DNA from: Chloracidobacterium sp.
Lineage (GTDB): Bacteria; Acidobacteriota; Blastocatellia; Chloracidobacteriales; Chloracidobacteriaceae
Direction of reading: 5' to 3'
Length of the DNA: 64,000 bases
Assembly (NCBI GenBank): GCA_025057975.1
Contig: JANWUV010000001.1
Location: 360,811-424,810, forward strand
The first letter of the stretch is position 1; each line of letters starts with the position of its first letter. Below the pieces are notes generated by a model. It searched no databases and was not told the origin of the DNA. It worked only from the letters and a program-made list of their open reading frames with translations. This document shows, piece after piece, positions 46,364 through 55,143 of this stretch. The translations under genes were made by a program, and so were the position numbers.

Positions 46364-47974
46364 ATGCCCCAAAGCCTTGCAACCCTTACCGCTGAACTGA
46401 AGGCGCTTGAAGACCGGCTGCGGTTGGGTGGCGGCGAAGCCAAAATCGAGCGGCTGCACGCGCAAGGCAAGCTGACCGCCCGCGAGCGCATCGCCGGCCT
46501 GCTTGACCCCGATTCTCCGTTTCTCGAAATCGGCCTACTCGTCGCCTATGACCGGTACGATGGTCAAGCGCCAGCGGCGGGCGTTGTCACCGGCATTGGC
46601 CGTTGCCACGGACGCGAAATTGTCGTCGTGGCGAACGATCCAACGGTCAAAGCCGGCGCGTGGTTTCCCGAAACCATCACGAAGATGCTGCGGGCGCAGG
46701 AAATCGCCATGCGCTGCCGAACGCCGATTGTCTATTTGGTGGACTCAGCCGGCGTTAACCTGCCGTATCAGGGCGGCGTGTTTCCGGGGCAGTACGGCGC
46801 GGCGCGGCTGTTTTACTACAACTCGCTCATGCGGCGGCACTTGCGCATACCACAACTGGCGGCCGTGATGGGACAGTGCATTGCGGGCGGCGCTTACCTG
46901 CCCGCGCTGTCGGATGTCATCGTCATGGTCGAGGGAACGAGTTTTATGGGACTAGGCGGCGTCAACCTTGTGCGTGGAGCGACCGGTCAAACATCCGATC
47001 CAGAGGCGTTGGGCGGCGCGCGGATGCACACCGAGCTTTCAGGCGTCGCCCACTACCGTGAGCCGGACGACCGGGCTTGCTTGGCGCGTTTGCGGCGGTT
47101 GGTTGCAGCGTTGCCGCCACCCCCGCCGCGCGCCGTCGCCATCGGGACGGCGCGGCCGCCGCGCCGCGACCCATGCGACGCCTACCAAATCCTTCCATCC
47201 GACCATCGGCTTCCCTACGACACTGAAGCTTTTCTCGACACACTGCTGGATGCCGACTCATTTGATGAGTTTCAAGCCGACTATGCCCGTGAGATGATTT
47301 GCGCGCACGCGCGCATCGAAGGTATTCCCGTCGGTCTGATTGCCAATCGGCGCGGCCTCATCAAGTCAGCCGGCGACAAACCGCCGCGCTTCGGCGGCAT
47401 CGTTTATCGGGAAAGCGCCGAGAAGGTCGCCTACTTCATTGAAACCTGCAACCGTCATCGGCTGCCTTTGCTCTTCGTCCAGGACGTGTCGGGCTTTATG
47501 GTCGGCGTTGAAGCCGAGCAGTCGGGCATCATCCGCGCCGGCGCGCATTTCGTCGAGGCGATGGCAACGGCGACCGTGCCGAAGCTTGTGCTGACGGTCA
47601 ACCATGCGTCGGGCGCGGGTTACTACGCCATGGCCGGGCAGGGCTTTGACCCGAACTTTATCTTTTCATTGCCGACCGGGCGCATGGGCGTCATGGAAGG
47701 CGAATCGGCTGTAATGGCGCTGTTTTCAGCCCAGTTGGAAAAGCTCAGGGCCGAAGGCAAGTCGCCCGATGCCGCGCTCCAAGCCGAAATAGACAAAGTA
47801 CGGGCGACGTACGAGGCACAGCTTGACGCCAAATTCGCCGCTGCGCGGGGCTTTTGCGACGCCGTGGTTGCACCCGAAGAGGTTCGTCCGACGCTTAAGT
47901 TGGCGCTAGAAACCTGCCTCAACCAGCCAGGGCCACACTTGGGGCCGTTCGTGCTAACCGGCGGGTTGAGTTGA
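46364..47974 (+). CDS. Acyl-CoA carboxylase, carboxyltransferase (beta) subunit
   Basis: Transfers the carboxyl group from carboxybiotin to an acyl-CoA (methylcrotonyl-, propionyl- or related). 536 aa. Crotonase-like halves: ANDPTVKAGAWFPETITKML, VYLVDSAGVNLPYQGGVFPG, MGQCIAGGAYLPALSDVIVM, GLGGVNLVRGATGQTSDPEA, then the C-terminal half LPLLFVQDVSGFMVGVEAEQ, VNHASGAGYYAMAGQGFDPN, ISLPTG-like FSLPTGRMGVMEGESAVMAL. LGG and NLPYQGGVFP are nearer the methylcrotonyl-CoA carboxylase type than the propionyl type, but substrate is not certain. The start at 46364 (MPQSLATLTAEL) is preferred to GTG 46334. The biotin-carboxylase subunit is not adjacent. The last 21 bp overlap the convergent NYN gene. Confidence 0.92.
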   Translation: MPQSLATLTAELKALEDRLRLGGGEAKIERLHAQGKLTARERIAGLLDPDSPFLEIGLLVAYDRYDGQAPAAGVVTGIGRCHGREIVVVANDPTVKAGAWFPETITKMLRAQEIAMRCRTPIVYLVDSAGVNLPYQGGVFPGQYGAARLFYYNSLMRRHLRIPQLAAVMGQCIAGGAYLPALSDVIVMVEGTSFMGLGGVNLVRGATGQTSDPEALGGARMHTELSGVAHYREPDDRACLARLRRLVAALPPPPPRAVAIGTARPPRRDPCDAYQILPSDHRLPYDTEAFLDTLLDADSFDEFQADYAREMICAHARIEGIPVGLIANRRGLIKSAGDKPPRFGGIVYRESAEKVAYFIETCNRHRLPLLFVQDVSGFMVGVEAEQSGIIRAGAHFVEAMATATVPKLVLTVNHASGAGYYAMAGQGFDPNFIFSLPTGRMGVMEGESAVMALFSAQLEKLRAEGKSPDAALQAEIDKVRATYEAQLDAKFAAARGFCDAVVAPEEVRPTLKLALETCLNQPGPHLGPFVLTGGLS

Positions 47975-48883
47975 AGGCGGGGTACCGCCTCCGCCTTCGT
48001 GGAAGGCCTCATGCGCGCCGGAGAAAGCGTCACCGACCGCCTGCTCTATGTCCGTCGGCTTCAGCGGCGGCGGCTCTGCTTCCCAAGTCTCACACATCAA
48101 CGCCGGGTGTTCGCCGGACTGGAGCGCCCCAACAACGACATTGCCCTCCGTCACTGGCGGCTCAGCAGCCGTTCCCACTGGGCCGCCGGAAACTGGAGGT
48201 TGGGTAGCTTGTTCAGTCGGCGGCGACTCTGCCTCGCTTCGTCCGTTTTCCAGTCCCGGCTCAGGCGTCGCCCGCTCCGGTACCGACCATTCGCCCGTGG
48301 CACGGGCCGGATCGGTTGGCTGTGACTCCCGTTTGCTTGGCGACTTGCTGATTTCGGCAATGATGCTGTCCAACTCGTGGAAGCGGTCAGCTACGTCAAT
48401 CAAACGCGGTGAGGTGTTGGCGCGGAAACCGGCAACCTCCACCCGTACGCCTTTGTAGGCAATGACATTCAGCGCATAGGTGAAGTCCTCATCACCGCTG
48501 ACCAAAATCGCCGTGTCGTATTTGTCAGCCAATGACAGCATATCCACGGCGATTTCGACATCAAGGTTGGCTTTCTTCGTGCCGTCTGGGAACGTTTTCA
48601 GTTCCTTCTGCACGACACGGTAGCCGTTGCGCCGCATCCAGAGCAGAAAGCCCTGCTGGCGCTCGGCTTGTTGGTCAACGCCAGTGTAGAAGAAAGCGCG
48701 CAGCAGGGGATCATCGCCCCGCAGGTGAGCCAGTAGCTTGGCGTAGTCTATCTCGACGCCAGCGGAACGCGCAGCGTGGAACAAATTGTTGCCGTCAATA
48801 AAGATGGCGACGCGGCCCCGATTTGACGGCGTATGGACGAAGTGTGACCCGGAGGAACTGCCCCGGGGATCGCTGGAACTCAT
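47954..48883 (-). CDS. NYN-domain (LabA/DUF88) putative nuclease with disordered tail
   Basis: 309 aa. Residues about 20-180 are a NYN/PIN-fold domain: VAIFIDGNNLFHAARSAGVE (acidic D of the PIN centre), ANLDVEIAVDMLSLADKYDT, ILVSGDEDFTYALNVIAYKG (second acid cluster), RLIDVADRFHEL. LabA-like NYN proteins are predicted Mg-dependent RNases or RNA-processing factors. The C-terminal about 125 residues are Pro/Glu/Thr-rich and probably disordered. The stop codon is inside the 3' end of the carboxylase gene on the opposite strand. It may be transcribed from the sbtB region (174-bp gap), though a separate promoter is likely. Confidence 0.88.
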   Translation of the reverse strand: MSSSDPRGSSSGSHFVHTPSNRGRVAIFIDGNNLFHAARSAGVEIDYAKLLAHLRGDDPLLRAFFYTGVDQQAERQQGFLLWMRRNGYRVVQKELKTFPDGTKKANLDVEIAVDMLSLADKYDTAILVSGDEDFTYALNVIAYKGVRVEVAGFRANTSPRLIDVADRFHELDSIIAEISKSPSKRESQPTDPARATGEWSVPERATPEPGLENGRSEAESPPTEQATQPPVSGGPVGTAAEPPVTEGNVVVGALQSGEHPALMCETWEAEPPPLKPTDIEQAVGDAFSGAHEAFHEGGGGTPPSTQPAG

Positions 48884-49057
48884 GAGAATAGTTTTCTCTG
48901 AACCGAAGCGTTTGAGAAATGTAAAAAGCCGGCTAGTTTCAAACCATTCTCATTGTAGTTTTGGTTGGGAGGCAAGTCAAAAGCGCGCCGAACAAAGTTC
49001 ACGACGGGCCTTGCCGGTAAGGAAGCGCCCGCCGTTGCACCGCTGCTGGTGGAGCGT

Positions 49058-49360
49058 TCAGGTGAACTTCTCCACGCGCAGAATACTAACAGTCTGGATG
49101 TATACCACCACCGCGAAGTGGGGCATGTAGCGTTCAGCGACATGGGTGACAATGCTCTCGGCGACCGACTCTGGGACAATCGTCTCAATGCGGACGTTTT
49201 CACCCTCCCATTCGCTTTTGCGCGGGCCGTGCCACCCCTCGCCGCGTACGCGGCTGGCTGTATAACCACGCGCGCCAAGCGCCATGATTTCTTTCGTTAG
49301 GCGCGGCTCAAGCTCGTCCTCGGCGATAATCACCACAAGCTTCATCTCAGATGTTTTCAT
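49058..49360 (-). CDS. sbtB: SbtB-type PII-like signalling protein
   Basis: 100-aa PII-superfamily protein from ATG 49360 with GGAGGAG 7 nt upstream. beta-alpha-beta core KLVVIIAEDELEPRLTKEIM, flexible T-loop region SRVRGEGWHGPRKSEWEGEN, and VRIETIVPESVAESIVTHVA, VVVYIQTVSILRVEKF. SbtB binds adenine nucleotides (AMP, cAMP and others in cyanobacteria) and controls the bicarbonate transporter SbtA; here it sits 32 bp after sbtA. It lacks the C-terminal CGPxGC redox extension (R-loop) of some cyanobacterial SbtB, since it ends at KFT. Assignment rests on the strong pairing with SbtA plus the fold pattern. Confidence 0.85.
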   Translation of the reverse strand: MKTSEMKLVVIIAEDELEPRLTKEIMALGARGYTASRVRGEGWHGPRKSEWEGENVRIETIVPESVAESIVTHVAERYMPHFAVVVYIQTVSILRVEKFT

Positions 49361-49392
49361 AGCCGTGCTCCTCCGGCCGCGCACTGGCGGCG

Positions 49393-50481
49393 CTATGACA
49401 ACCCGTACATTTTGACCGCGATGAGGTGATAGAGCGGAAGCCCAACGATGATGTTGAACGGAAACGTCACCGCCAGCGACGCCGTCAGGTAGTAGGTTGG
49501 GCTAGCTTTCGGCAACGCTACCCGACAGGCGGCCGGCGCTGCGATGTATGACGCGCTTGCCGCTAAGACCCCCAGAATCGTCGCGCCAGCCATCGTCAGG
49601 CCAACTGCCTTTCCAACCGCAATGCCCATCACGGCGCAGGCAATCGGCGTCAGAATCCCAAAGCCGATGAGAAACGGGCCGACCTTCTTCAAGTCTTCCA
49701 ACCGCCGCCCTGTCACCAAGCCGGCTTCAAGTAGAAACAGCGTCAGGACGCCGCGAAACGGCGCATCAAACCAAGGCGACACCTGCTCCCAGCCCCGCTT
49801 GCCGGAGATGTAGCCGATGAGCAGAAACCCAATCAGCAACAAAGTGCTTTTGCCCGCCAACAATTCACGCAGAATCTCGCCAGCGCTGCCGCCCTCGTCA
49901 CTACCGAAGGCTTCTTCTTTCCCCTGAAGACGAGCGATAATAATCGCCACTAAAATGGCTGGCACTTCCATAATCGTGAGGAGTGAGGGCATGAAGCCTT
50001 CATAGTTGAGGCCCTGCGCCTTATAAACCTCAAGGGCGGCTGGGGCGTCGGCGGCTGTGCCAGCGGCGATCCTACCCGCCTCAATCGCCGCTCGGAGTGC
50101 CTCTTCCTTGAGCGTATCGTGGAAGGCAACAGCTTCGCCGAATGTCACCGCTGACACCGAACCGTAGTGGGCGGCGATGGCGGCTGCGTTCCAGACATTG
50201 AACTTTCCAAGGTGGCGCAGGATGTAATAGCTCACAATCGGAATCACAATCCCCAGCGCCACAGCCGCTAGACCAGGTCGCCAGAAGTCTCCCAAGTTGC
50301 TGATAGAAAGCTTGTAGCCGCCTTTCAGACCGATGGCCACCAGTAAGTAGATCGTCAGCGCCGTGTACAGTTCTTCAGGAAATTTCAGGTCGCTTTTGAC
50401 GCGGGTGGCGATGACGCCTAGGATGAAGGCGAGCACCATCGGCGACAACAAGCTTACGAACATAGCTTGTGTGGCATTCAT
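49393..50481 (-). CDS. sbtA: Sodium-dependent bicarbonate transporter
   Basis: Inner-membrane HCO3- importer driven by Na+. 362 aa with about ten hydrophobic helices in two inverted halves: SLLSPMVLAFILGVIATRVK, YTALTIYLLVAIGLKGGYKL, AHYGSVSAVTFGEAVAFHDT and, in the second half, LLIGFLLIGYISGKRGWEQV and TMAGATILGVLAASASYIAA followed by PAACRVALPKASPTYYLTAS. Family landmarks GxxLKGG and HYGSVSAVTF are present. The start at 50481 has GAGAGG upstream. It sits between a secreted beta-carbonic anhydrase gene (66-bp gap) and sbtB (32 bp), the arrangement expected for bicarbonate supply. Carbon entering may feed carboxylases such as CarB or the acyl-CoA carboxylase; this is inference. Confidence 0.93.
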   Translation of the reverse strand: MNATQAMFVSLLSPMVLAFILGVIATRVKSDLKFPEELYTALTIYLLVAIGLKGGYKLSISNLGDFWRPGLAAVALGIVIPIVSYYILRHLGKFNVWNAAAIAAHYGSVSAVTFGEAVAFHDTLKEEALRAAIEAGRIAAGTAADAPAALEVYKAQGLNYEGFMPSLLTIMEVPAILVAIIIARLQGKEEAFGSDEGGSAGEILRELLAGKSTLLLIGFLLIGYISGKRGWEQVSPWFDAPFRGVLTLFLLEAGLVTGRRLEDLKKVGPFLIGFGILTPIACAVMGIAVGKAVGLTMAGATILGVLAASASYIAAPAACRVALPKASPTYYLTASLAVTFPFNIIVGLPLYHLIAVKMYGLS

Positions 50482-50547
50482 AACAACCCTCTCATGTGGT
50501 CAGAGTTTGGCGGGGGGTCGGCGCAGTTGCGCCGACCAAATCAAGAG

Positions 50548-51306
50548 CTATTCAACCAGCGAGACGACGCCGGTTTCGATGTCATACACGCCGCCGACAA
50601 TCTTCAGCTTGCCTTCACGGACACGCTTGGCCAGCACCGGCTCTAAGGTCTTGAGCTTTTCAACTTGCATGCGGACGTTTTCCCGGATCGCATTCTGCAC
50701 CTCGTCGCCGGGCTGTCCTTTGGCTCGTTGCGCGGCCGGCTTGATGTCGTTGATGAGCGTGACAATGTGACCGGGAACTTCCGGCACTTGTACGGCAGCC
50801 TGCACGGCACCGCACTTAGTATGTCCAAGCACGAAGATTAGTTTGGCGCCGAGGACCTCTTCGGCAAACTCGATGCTGCCCCACGAGGCATAAGTTGAGA
50901 CCTGTCCCGCCGTGCGCACAATGAAAAGGTCGCCTAGCCCCTGGTCGAAGATGATTTCATTTGGGACGCGCGAATCGGAGCAACCGACGATAATGGCGAA
51001 GGGTTTCTGCCCCTTGGCGGTCTCACGGATACGGTTGATGTCCTGACGCGGGTGAATGGTTTCACCGGAGGCAAAGCGACGATTGCCCTCCATCAGAACC
51101 TTGAGCGCCAACTCTGGGTCGGCCTGAAGCTCTTCATTGGTTGGGAATCGCTTTTCATCCTTGACGGATGCCGACGGCTTTTCGGTCGGCCGAGCCGGTT
51201 TGGTGGACTGAGCAACGGCAGTCGGGTGAACAAACGAAAGCGCCATGACCGGCGCAAAAAGGGCGCTCGCAAAAAGCCGCCCAGGGTGGCGTTTTAGGGA
51301 TAACAT
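50548..51306 (-). CDS. Beta-carbonic anhydrase with signal peptide
   Basis: Interconverts CO2 and bicarbonate. Zinc site residues: Cys and Asp in IIVGCSDSRVPNEIIFDQ and HxxC in LGHTKCGAVQAA, the standard beta-class set. 252 aa from ATG 51306, which has GGAGGA 9 nt upstream; a longer frame to 51408 lacks such a site. Residues 1-33 (LKRHPGRLFASALFAPVMAL ... AVAQ) form a Sec signal peptide, so the enzyme should act in the periplasm, where it would supply HCO3- to SbtA. A Pro/Lys/Thr linker follows. It is the first gene of the operon with sbtA and sbtB. Confidence 0.93.
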   Translation of the reverse strand: MLSLKRHPGRLFASALFAPVMALSFVHPTAVAQSTKPARPTEKPSASVKDEKRFPTNEELQADPELALKVLMEGNRRFASGETIHPRQDINRIRETAKGQKPFAIIVGCSDSRVPNEIIFDQGLGDLFIVRTAGQVSTYASWGSIEFAEEVLGAKLIFVLGHTKCGAVQAAVQVPEVPGHIVTLINDIKPAAQRAKGQPGDEVQNAIRENVRMQVEKLKTLEPVLAKRVREGKLKIVGGVYDIETGVVSLVE

Positions 51307-51535
51307 CGGTAGCATTCCTCCAGCGTGCGAAAGTGGTCGCCAAAGCGGCTGGTTAGTTGCGGCCGCCTGGCGTGGCATTAAGCGATGAGGTTGCCGCCAC
51401 TTTCGCACTGTTTTTTATCGGCGTCGGTTGCTTGAGGTACGGCAAGTTTTTTGCTAGCCTCGCCATCGTTGTCCGTCGTAGTTCGGGTTCAACTGTTCGC
51501 TGGCTACGGCTGGAAAGCATAGGTCTCCCTCGGAT

Positions 51536-53197
51536 TTGTCATTGTTTGCGGCCGCCCATCAAAGTTTTCCCGCGAGGCCGGAGCTGGCGTTTCACCGCAT
51601 CGCCGCGATAGATATTGGTTCCAACTCCATCCACTTGATTATCGCCGAAGCGCGTCCCGGCGAGCGGCTGCGCCTAATCGAACGTGAAAAAGACACGGTG
51701 CGCTTAGCGGCGGGCCTGACGGAGACGCACCACCTCACAGAAGAAAAAATCAAGGCGGCGGTCGCCACCCTGCGCCGGTTCACTGACTTGGCGCACTCGC
51801 ACGGCGTCACGGCGGTGCTGGCGGTAGCGACAAGCGCCATTCGTGAAGCGTGGAATCGGGAGGTCTTTCTTCAGCGCGTCGAGCAAGAAATCGGCCTCAA
51901 GGTTGAGGTGCTGCCCGGCGTCGAAGAAGCGCGGCTCATTGCCCTCGCGGTAGCGGAAGTGACGGATTTTGAGGGCAAGCCAACGCTCATCGTGGATGTC
52001 GGCGGTGGAAGTACCGAATTCATTCTGACCACTGGACAAGCGCCGCATTACCTTGCTTCGGTCAAGCTCGGCGCGGTTCGTTTGCAGGAACAATTCTTGA
52101 GCCGCCAAGATCCACCGACGCGGGCCGACATTGCCGCCCTCACCACCTACATTCAGAGTGGCTTAGCCCGTACGGTGCGTGAAATCCGGGAAGCCGGCGG
52201 CTTTCAGCGCGTGATTGGCACCTCTGGCACGATTCTGGCGCTGGCGGCGGCCCAGCCGAATGTTTCCCCGCCGGCGGGGAAAGACGCTGCCGGCAGGAAA
52301 GCCAATCCATTTGGGGCTTTCACCACAGAACTTACCTACCCTGCGCTTCAACTACTCAACCGTCGTCTTCAGCGATTATCCCACAAGGAACGCCGCAAGC
52401 TGCCGGGCATTGACGGCCGTCGCGCCGACATCATTATCGCCGGCGGCGTCCTGCTCGAAACCATTTTCCAAGAGCTTGCCATTTCCAAACTGACCACCTG
52501 CGAATGGTCCTTGCGTGAAGGCGTCGTTCTCAACTATTTGCGTGAGCAGGGCTGGACGCCGACGCATACGCTGCTGACCGCCGAAGACATCCGTGAGCGA
52601 AGCATTCTTTCCGTCGCTCACCGTTACGCCTATGAGGCGGCTCATGCCCATCACACGGCGAAGCTCGCCGAGCGCATCTTTGATCAAACCACCAAGCTGC
52701 ACAGGCTTGGCGCACAGGAACGCGCGTGGTTGCGCTATGCCGCCATTCTTCACGACATCGGTTACCACATTGCGCACACCAGCCACCACAAGCACGCGAT
52801 GTATCTTATCCGTCACGCCGAGCTGCCTGGCTTTCATGCGCATGAGATTGCCATCATCGCCAACCTAGCCCGCTACCACCGCGGATCACTTCCAAAAAGG
52901 AAACACGAGGATTTTACCCGCCTTTCGCCAGCGCACCAGGAGATCATCACCAAGCTGATTCCGATTCTCAGACTTGCCGACGCGCTAGACCGCCGCCACG
53001 CCGGGAAAGTTCAGGATGTTGTTGTTGACCCACAGGAAGCCGACCTCATGGTGTACCCAATCCCCGCCGCACAAGCTGACATAGACTTGGAGGTTTGGTG
53101 CGCACAGCAGGTTTTACCAATCTGGGCGAGTACGTTTCCAGGCATTCACCCCCACCTCGTCGTTGAGCCAGCGGCCCGGGCGGCTCAGCAGGCTTGA
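51536..53197 (+). CDS. Ppx/GppA exopolyphosphatase with HD domain
   Basis: Hydrolyses polyphosphate and/or pppGpp. 553 aa. ASKHA-type phosphate-binding motifs: AAIDIGSNSIHLIIAEA, AVATSAIREAWNRE, LIVDVGGGSTEFIL, GTSGTILALAAAQP. The C-terminal domain carries an HD site (YAAILHDIGYHIAHTSHHKH), as in full-length Ppx proteins. The start is uncertain: no ATG precedes AFHRIAAIDIG, and the TTG at 51536 (or 51542) is the nearest candidate. Its end is 276 bp from the convergent end of dnaA; that gap is the probable oriC. The GppA versus Ppx activity cannot be separated by sequence. Confidence 0.9.
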   Translation: MSLFAAAHQSFPARPELAFHRIAAIDIGSNSIHLIIAEARPGERLRLIEREKDTVRLAAGLTETHHLTEEKIKAAVATLRRFTDLAHSHGVTAVLAVATSAIREAWNREVFLQRVEQEIGLKVEVLPGVEEARLIALAVAEVTDFEGKPTLIVDVGGGSTEFILTTGQAPHYLASVKLGAVRLQEQFLSRQDPPTRADIAALTTYIQSGLARTVREIREAGGFQRVIGTSGTILALAAAQPNVSPPAGKDAAGRKANPFGAFTTELTYPALQLLNRRLQRLSHKERRKLPGIDGRRADIIIAGGVLLETIFQELAISKLTTCEWSLREGVVLNYLREQGWTPTHTLLTAEDIRERSILSVAHRYAYEAAHAHHTAKLAERIFDQTTKLHRLGAQERAWLRYAAILHDIGYHIAHTSHHKHAMYLIRHAELPGFHAHEIAIIANLARYHRGSLPKRKHEDFTRLSPAHQEIITKLIPILRLADALDRRHAGKVQDVVVDPQEADLMVYPIPAAQADIDLEVWCAQQVLPIWASTFPGIHPHLVVEPAARAAQQA

Positions 53198-53473
53198 GCT
53201 ATGCGCCCAGCTTTTTACTAGGACGAATAAGACCTTATGTAATTGACATGGTTCCTAGTAGTAGTAGTAGGGCCTGTGGAAATGTGGAAAAAAATTACAA
53301 GTATTTGATTTCATTGATGTTATTCCCTAATTCACCTGTGGAAAACCTTGTGGAAAAAAAGCCCCTTCCTGTGGAACCTGTGGAAAAAAGCGTCGGCCTC
53401 GACCAAATTTCCACAGGTTCCACAGGTCATCCACAGGGAGTTTTCCACAGGTCTGTGGAAAACTCCCGTAAGT
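53198..53473. other. Probable replication origin (oriC), downstream DnaA-box cluster and unwinding element
   Basis: About eleven copies of TTTTCCACA-type DnaA boxes in both orientations occur between 53275 and 53462 (53275, 53283, 53337, 53349, 53370, 53379, 53407, 53418, 53429, 53441, 53454). All match TGTGGAWNN or its complement. The cluster ends, going away from dnaA, in a GC tract (53271-53274) and the TAG-triplet run listed separately, then AT-richer DNA (53217-53255). Together with the cluster on the other side of dnaA this gives a bipartite origin. Confidence 0.88.
53256..53270 (-). promoter_or_regulatory. DnaA-trio element of oriC
   Basis: Five TAG triplets in a row on the plus strand, reading CTA on the strand of dnaA. 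They are separated from a DnaA box (TGTGGAAAT, 53275-53283) by the GC clamp GGCC. The order box, GC clamp, trinucleotide repeat, AT-rich is that of the basal unwinding system known from Bacillus subtilis. Confidence 0.8.
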
Positions 53474-54871
53474 CTATTTCAATGAACTAATTAGATTGTT
53501 GATAAGCCTGTGGAAATCATTCTGCGTCTGGTAGAGGCGGGCGATCTTCTCGCAGCTGTGCAGCACAGTCGTGTGGTGCTTGTTGCCGAAGTGGCGTCCG
53601 ATTTCGGGCAGGCTGTGGTTGGTCAGTTGCTTGCAAAGGTACATCGCCACCTGACGCGGGACGGCAATGTTGCGTGAGTTGTTCTTTGACTTGAGGTCGG
53701 CGACCCGCAGGCCGTAGTGATCGCTGACCACGCGCTGAATCATTTCAATGGTAATGGGACGCTCTTCTTCTTCGATGTTGAGCACTTCCTTACACAACTC
53801 GATGTCAATCGGGCGCTGCTTAAGCGAAGCGTAGGCGACCAGCCGGATGAGCGACCCTTCCAGCTCACGAATGTTTGACTTAATTTTCCCGGCGATGAAG
53901 AGGGCGACATTGTCGCTGAGGTCAATTTTCTCAAGGTCCGCCTTGCGTTTGAGGATGGCGACCTTGGTTTCAAGGTCGGGCGGCTGGAGATCAGCGATGA
54001 GTCCCCATTCAAAGCGCGAGTGCAGGCGTTCTTCAAGCGTAGGAATTTCACGCGGCGGGCAGTCGCTTGAGATAACAATCTGTTTCTGAGCGTCGTAGAG
54101 AGCGTTGAACGTGTGAAAGAACTCCTCCTGCGTACGTTCCTTGCCGGCGATGAACTGGATGTCATCAATCAACAGGACATCAATGCTGCGGTACTTCTCG
54201 CGGAACGCCTGAGCCTTGTCATAGCGAATAGCGTTGATGAGTTCATTCATGAACTTTTCCGACGAAATGTACACCAGCCGCATGTGCCGGTCACGGTTGC
54301 GAATAGCGTGACCGATGGCGTGCATCAGGTGGGTTTTACCAAGGCCGACGCCGCCGTAGATGAAGAGTGGGTTGTAGGTTTTGGATGGGGTGTCGGCGAC
54401 GGCCATTGCCGCCGCCCGCGCAAACTGGTTGCACGAGCCTACCACGAAGGTGTCAAACGTGTATTTCGGGTTGAGCGGCAGTTCGAGCGGCTCTAGGTCA
54501 ACGATGCGCGCGCCAGTCAGTCCGTCCGAGAGCGCATTGTCGAGCGTTCCAAAGGCGAGGTGGTCGTGTGGCGGCGTCGGCGCGTCGTCCTCCTCAAGCA
54601 GTCTTTCGCCTAAGCGGGTGTCGTTCGGTTCGTCGTAAACAAACGCCAACCGCGCGCCGCCGCATCCGACCGCTTTGAGAGCTTCCTCCACAACGTCTTG
54701 GTAGGTTTCCGTAATCCAGTCTTCGTAGCTCCGGTTGGGAACACAGAGATAAATGGTGTCGCCTTGGCAAGCATGCAGCCTTGCCGGTTTGAACCACGTG
54801 CTGAAGCTTTCGTGGTTCATGCGTTTTTCAATTTCCCCAAGGAACGATGTCCACTTATCTTCGTCCATCAT
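53474..54871 (-). CDS. dnaA: Chromosomal replication initiator DnaA
   Basis: AAA+ initiator that binds DnaA boxes and melts oriC. 465 aa. Domain I ([20 protein letters not shown] ... ESFSTWFKP); domain III Walker [21 protein letters not shown], Walker [21 protein letters not shown], sensor [20 protein letters not shown]; domain IV helix-turn-helix with [20 protein letters not shown] and the signature [20 protein letters not shown]. The start is one of two tandem ATGs (54871 or 54868). Boxes lie on both flanks, allowing autoregulation. dnaN is not next to it; the 5' neighbour is divergent and the 3' neighbour convergent. Confidence 0.98.
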   Translation of the reverse strand: MMDEDKWTSFLGEIEKRMNHESFSTWFKPARLHACQGDTIYLCVPNRSYEDWITETYQDVVEEALKAVGCGGARLAFVYDEPNDTRLGERLLEEDDAPTPPHDHLAFGTLDNALSDGLTGARIVDLEPLELPLNPKYTFDTFVVGSCNQFARAAAMAVADTPSKTYNPLFIYGGVGLGKTHLMHAIGHAIRNRDRHMRLVYISSEKFMNELINAIRYDKAQAFREKYRSIDVLLIDDIQFIAGKERTQEEFFHTFNALYDAQKQIVISSDCPPREIPTLEERLHSRFEWGLIADLQPPDLETKVAILKRKADLEKIDLSDNVALFIAGKIKSNIRELEGSLIRLVAYASLKQRPIDIELCKEVLNIEEEERPITIEMIQRVVSDHYGLRVADLKSKNNSRNIAVPRQVAMYLCKQLTNHSLPEIGRHFGNKHHTTVLHSCEKIARLYQTQNDFHRLINNLISSLK

Positions 54872-54930
54872 GGTCTAAACCCTTGCCGGTGAACACGAAA
54901 CGCAGCCAGTGAGCATCGGCCAAAGAGAGA

Positions 54931-55088
54931 GATTTCCACAGGTTTTCCACAGATTGGACAATCACCTGTGGAAATCTTAGGTGTAAATCCTAAAGTCTTT
55001 GATTAGAGTTACTTAGACATGGTGGTTCGGTTTTGTTTAGGCGTTCAACCTAGCATAGGGAAGGCGCAGCGACAAGAAAAATCCACAG
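54931..55088. promoter_or_regulatory. Upstream DnaA-box cluster between dnaA and the VWA gene
   Basis: Boxes at about 54932-54940 (TTTCCACA), 54943-54951 (TTTTCCACA), 54967-54975 (TGTGGAAAT) and 55081-55087 (ATCCACA) lie in the 272-bp region between dnaA and the divergent VWA gene. They can serve both as an origin sub-region and as dnaA autoregulatory sites. Confidence 0.78.
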
Positions 55089-55143
55089 GCGGCATGCCGC
55101 ACTTGGAAAGTACTAAGGGGATATTCCGGGAGGTGTGTGTGAA

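Noticed and set aside
53256..53270. TAG run as a meaningless microsatellite
   Set aside because: Rejected as an explanation: its exact position next to a GC clamp and a DnaA box beyond the 3' end of dnaA matches the known trio layout too well to be chance.
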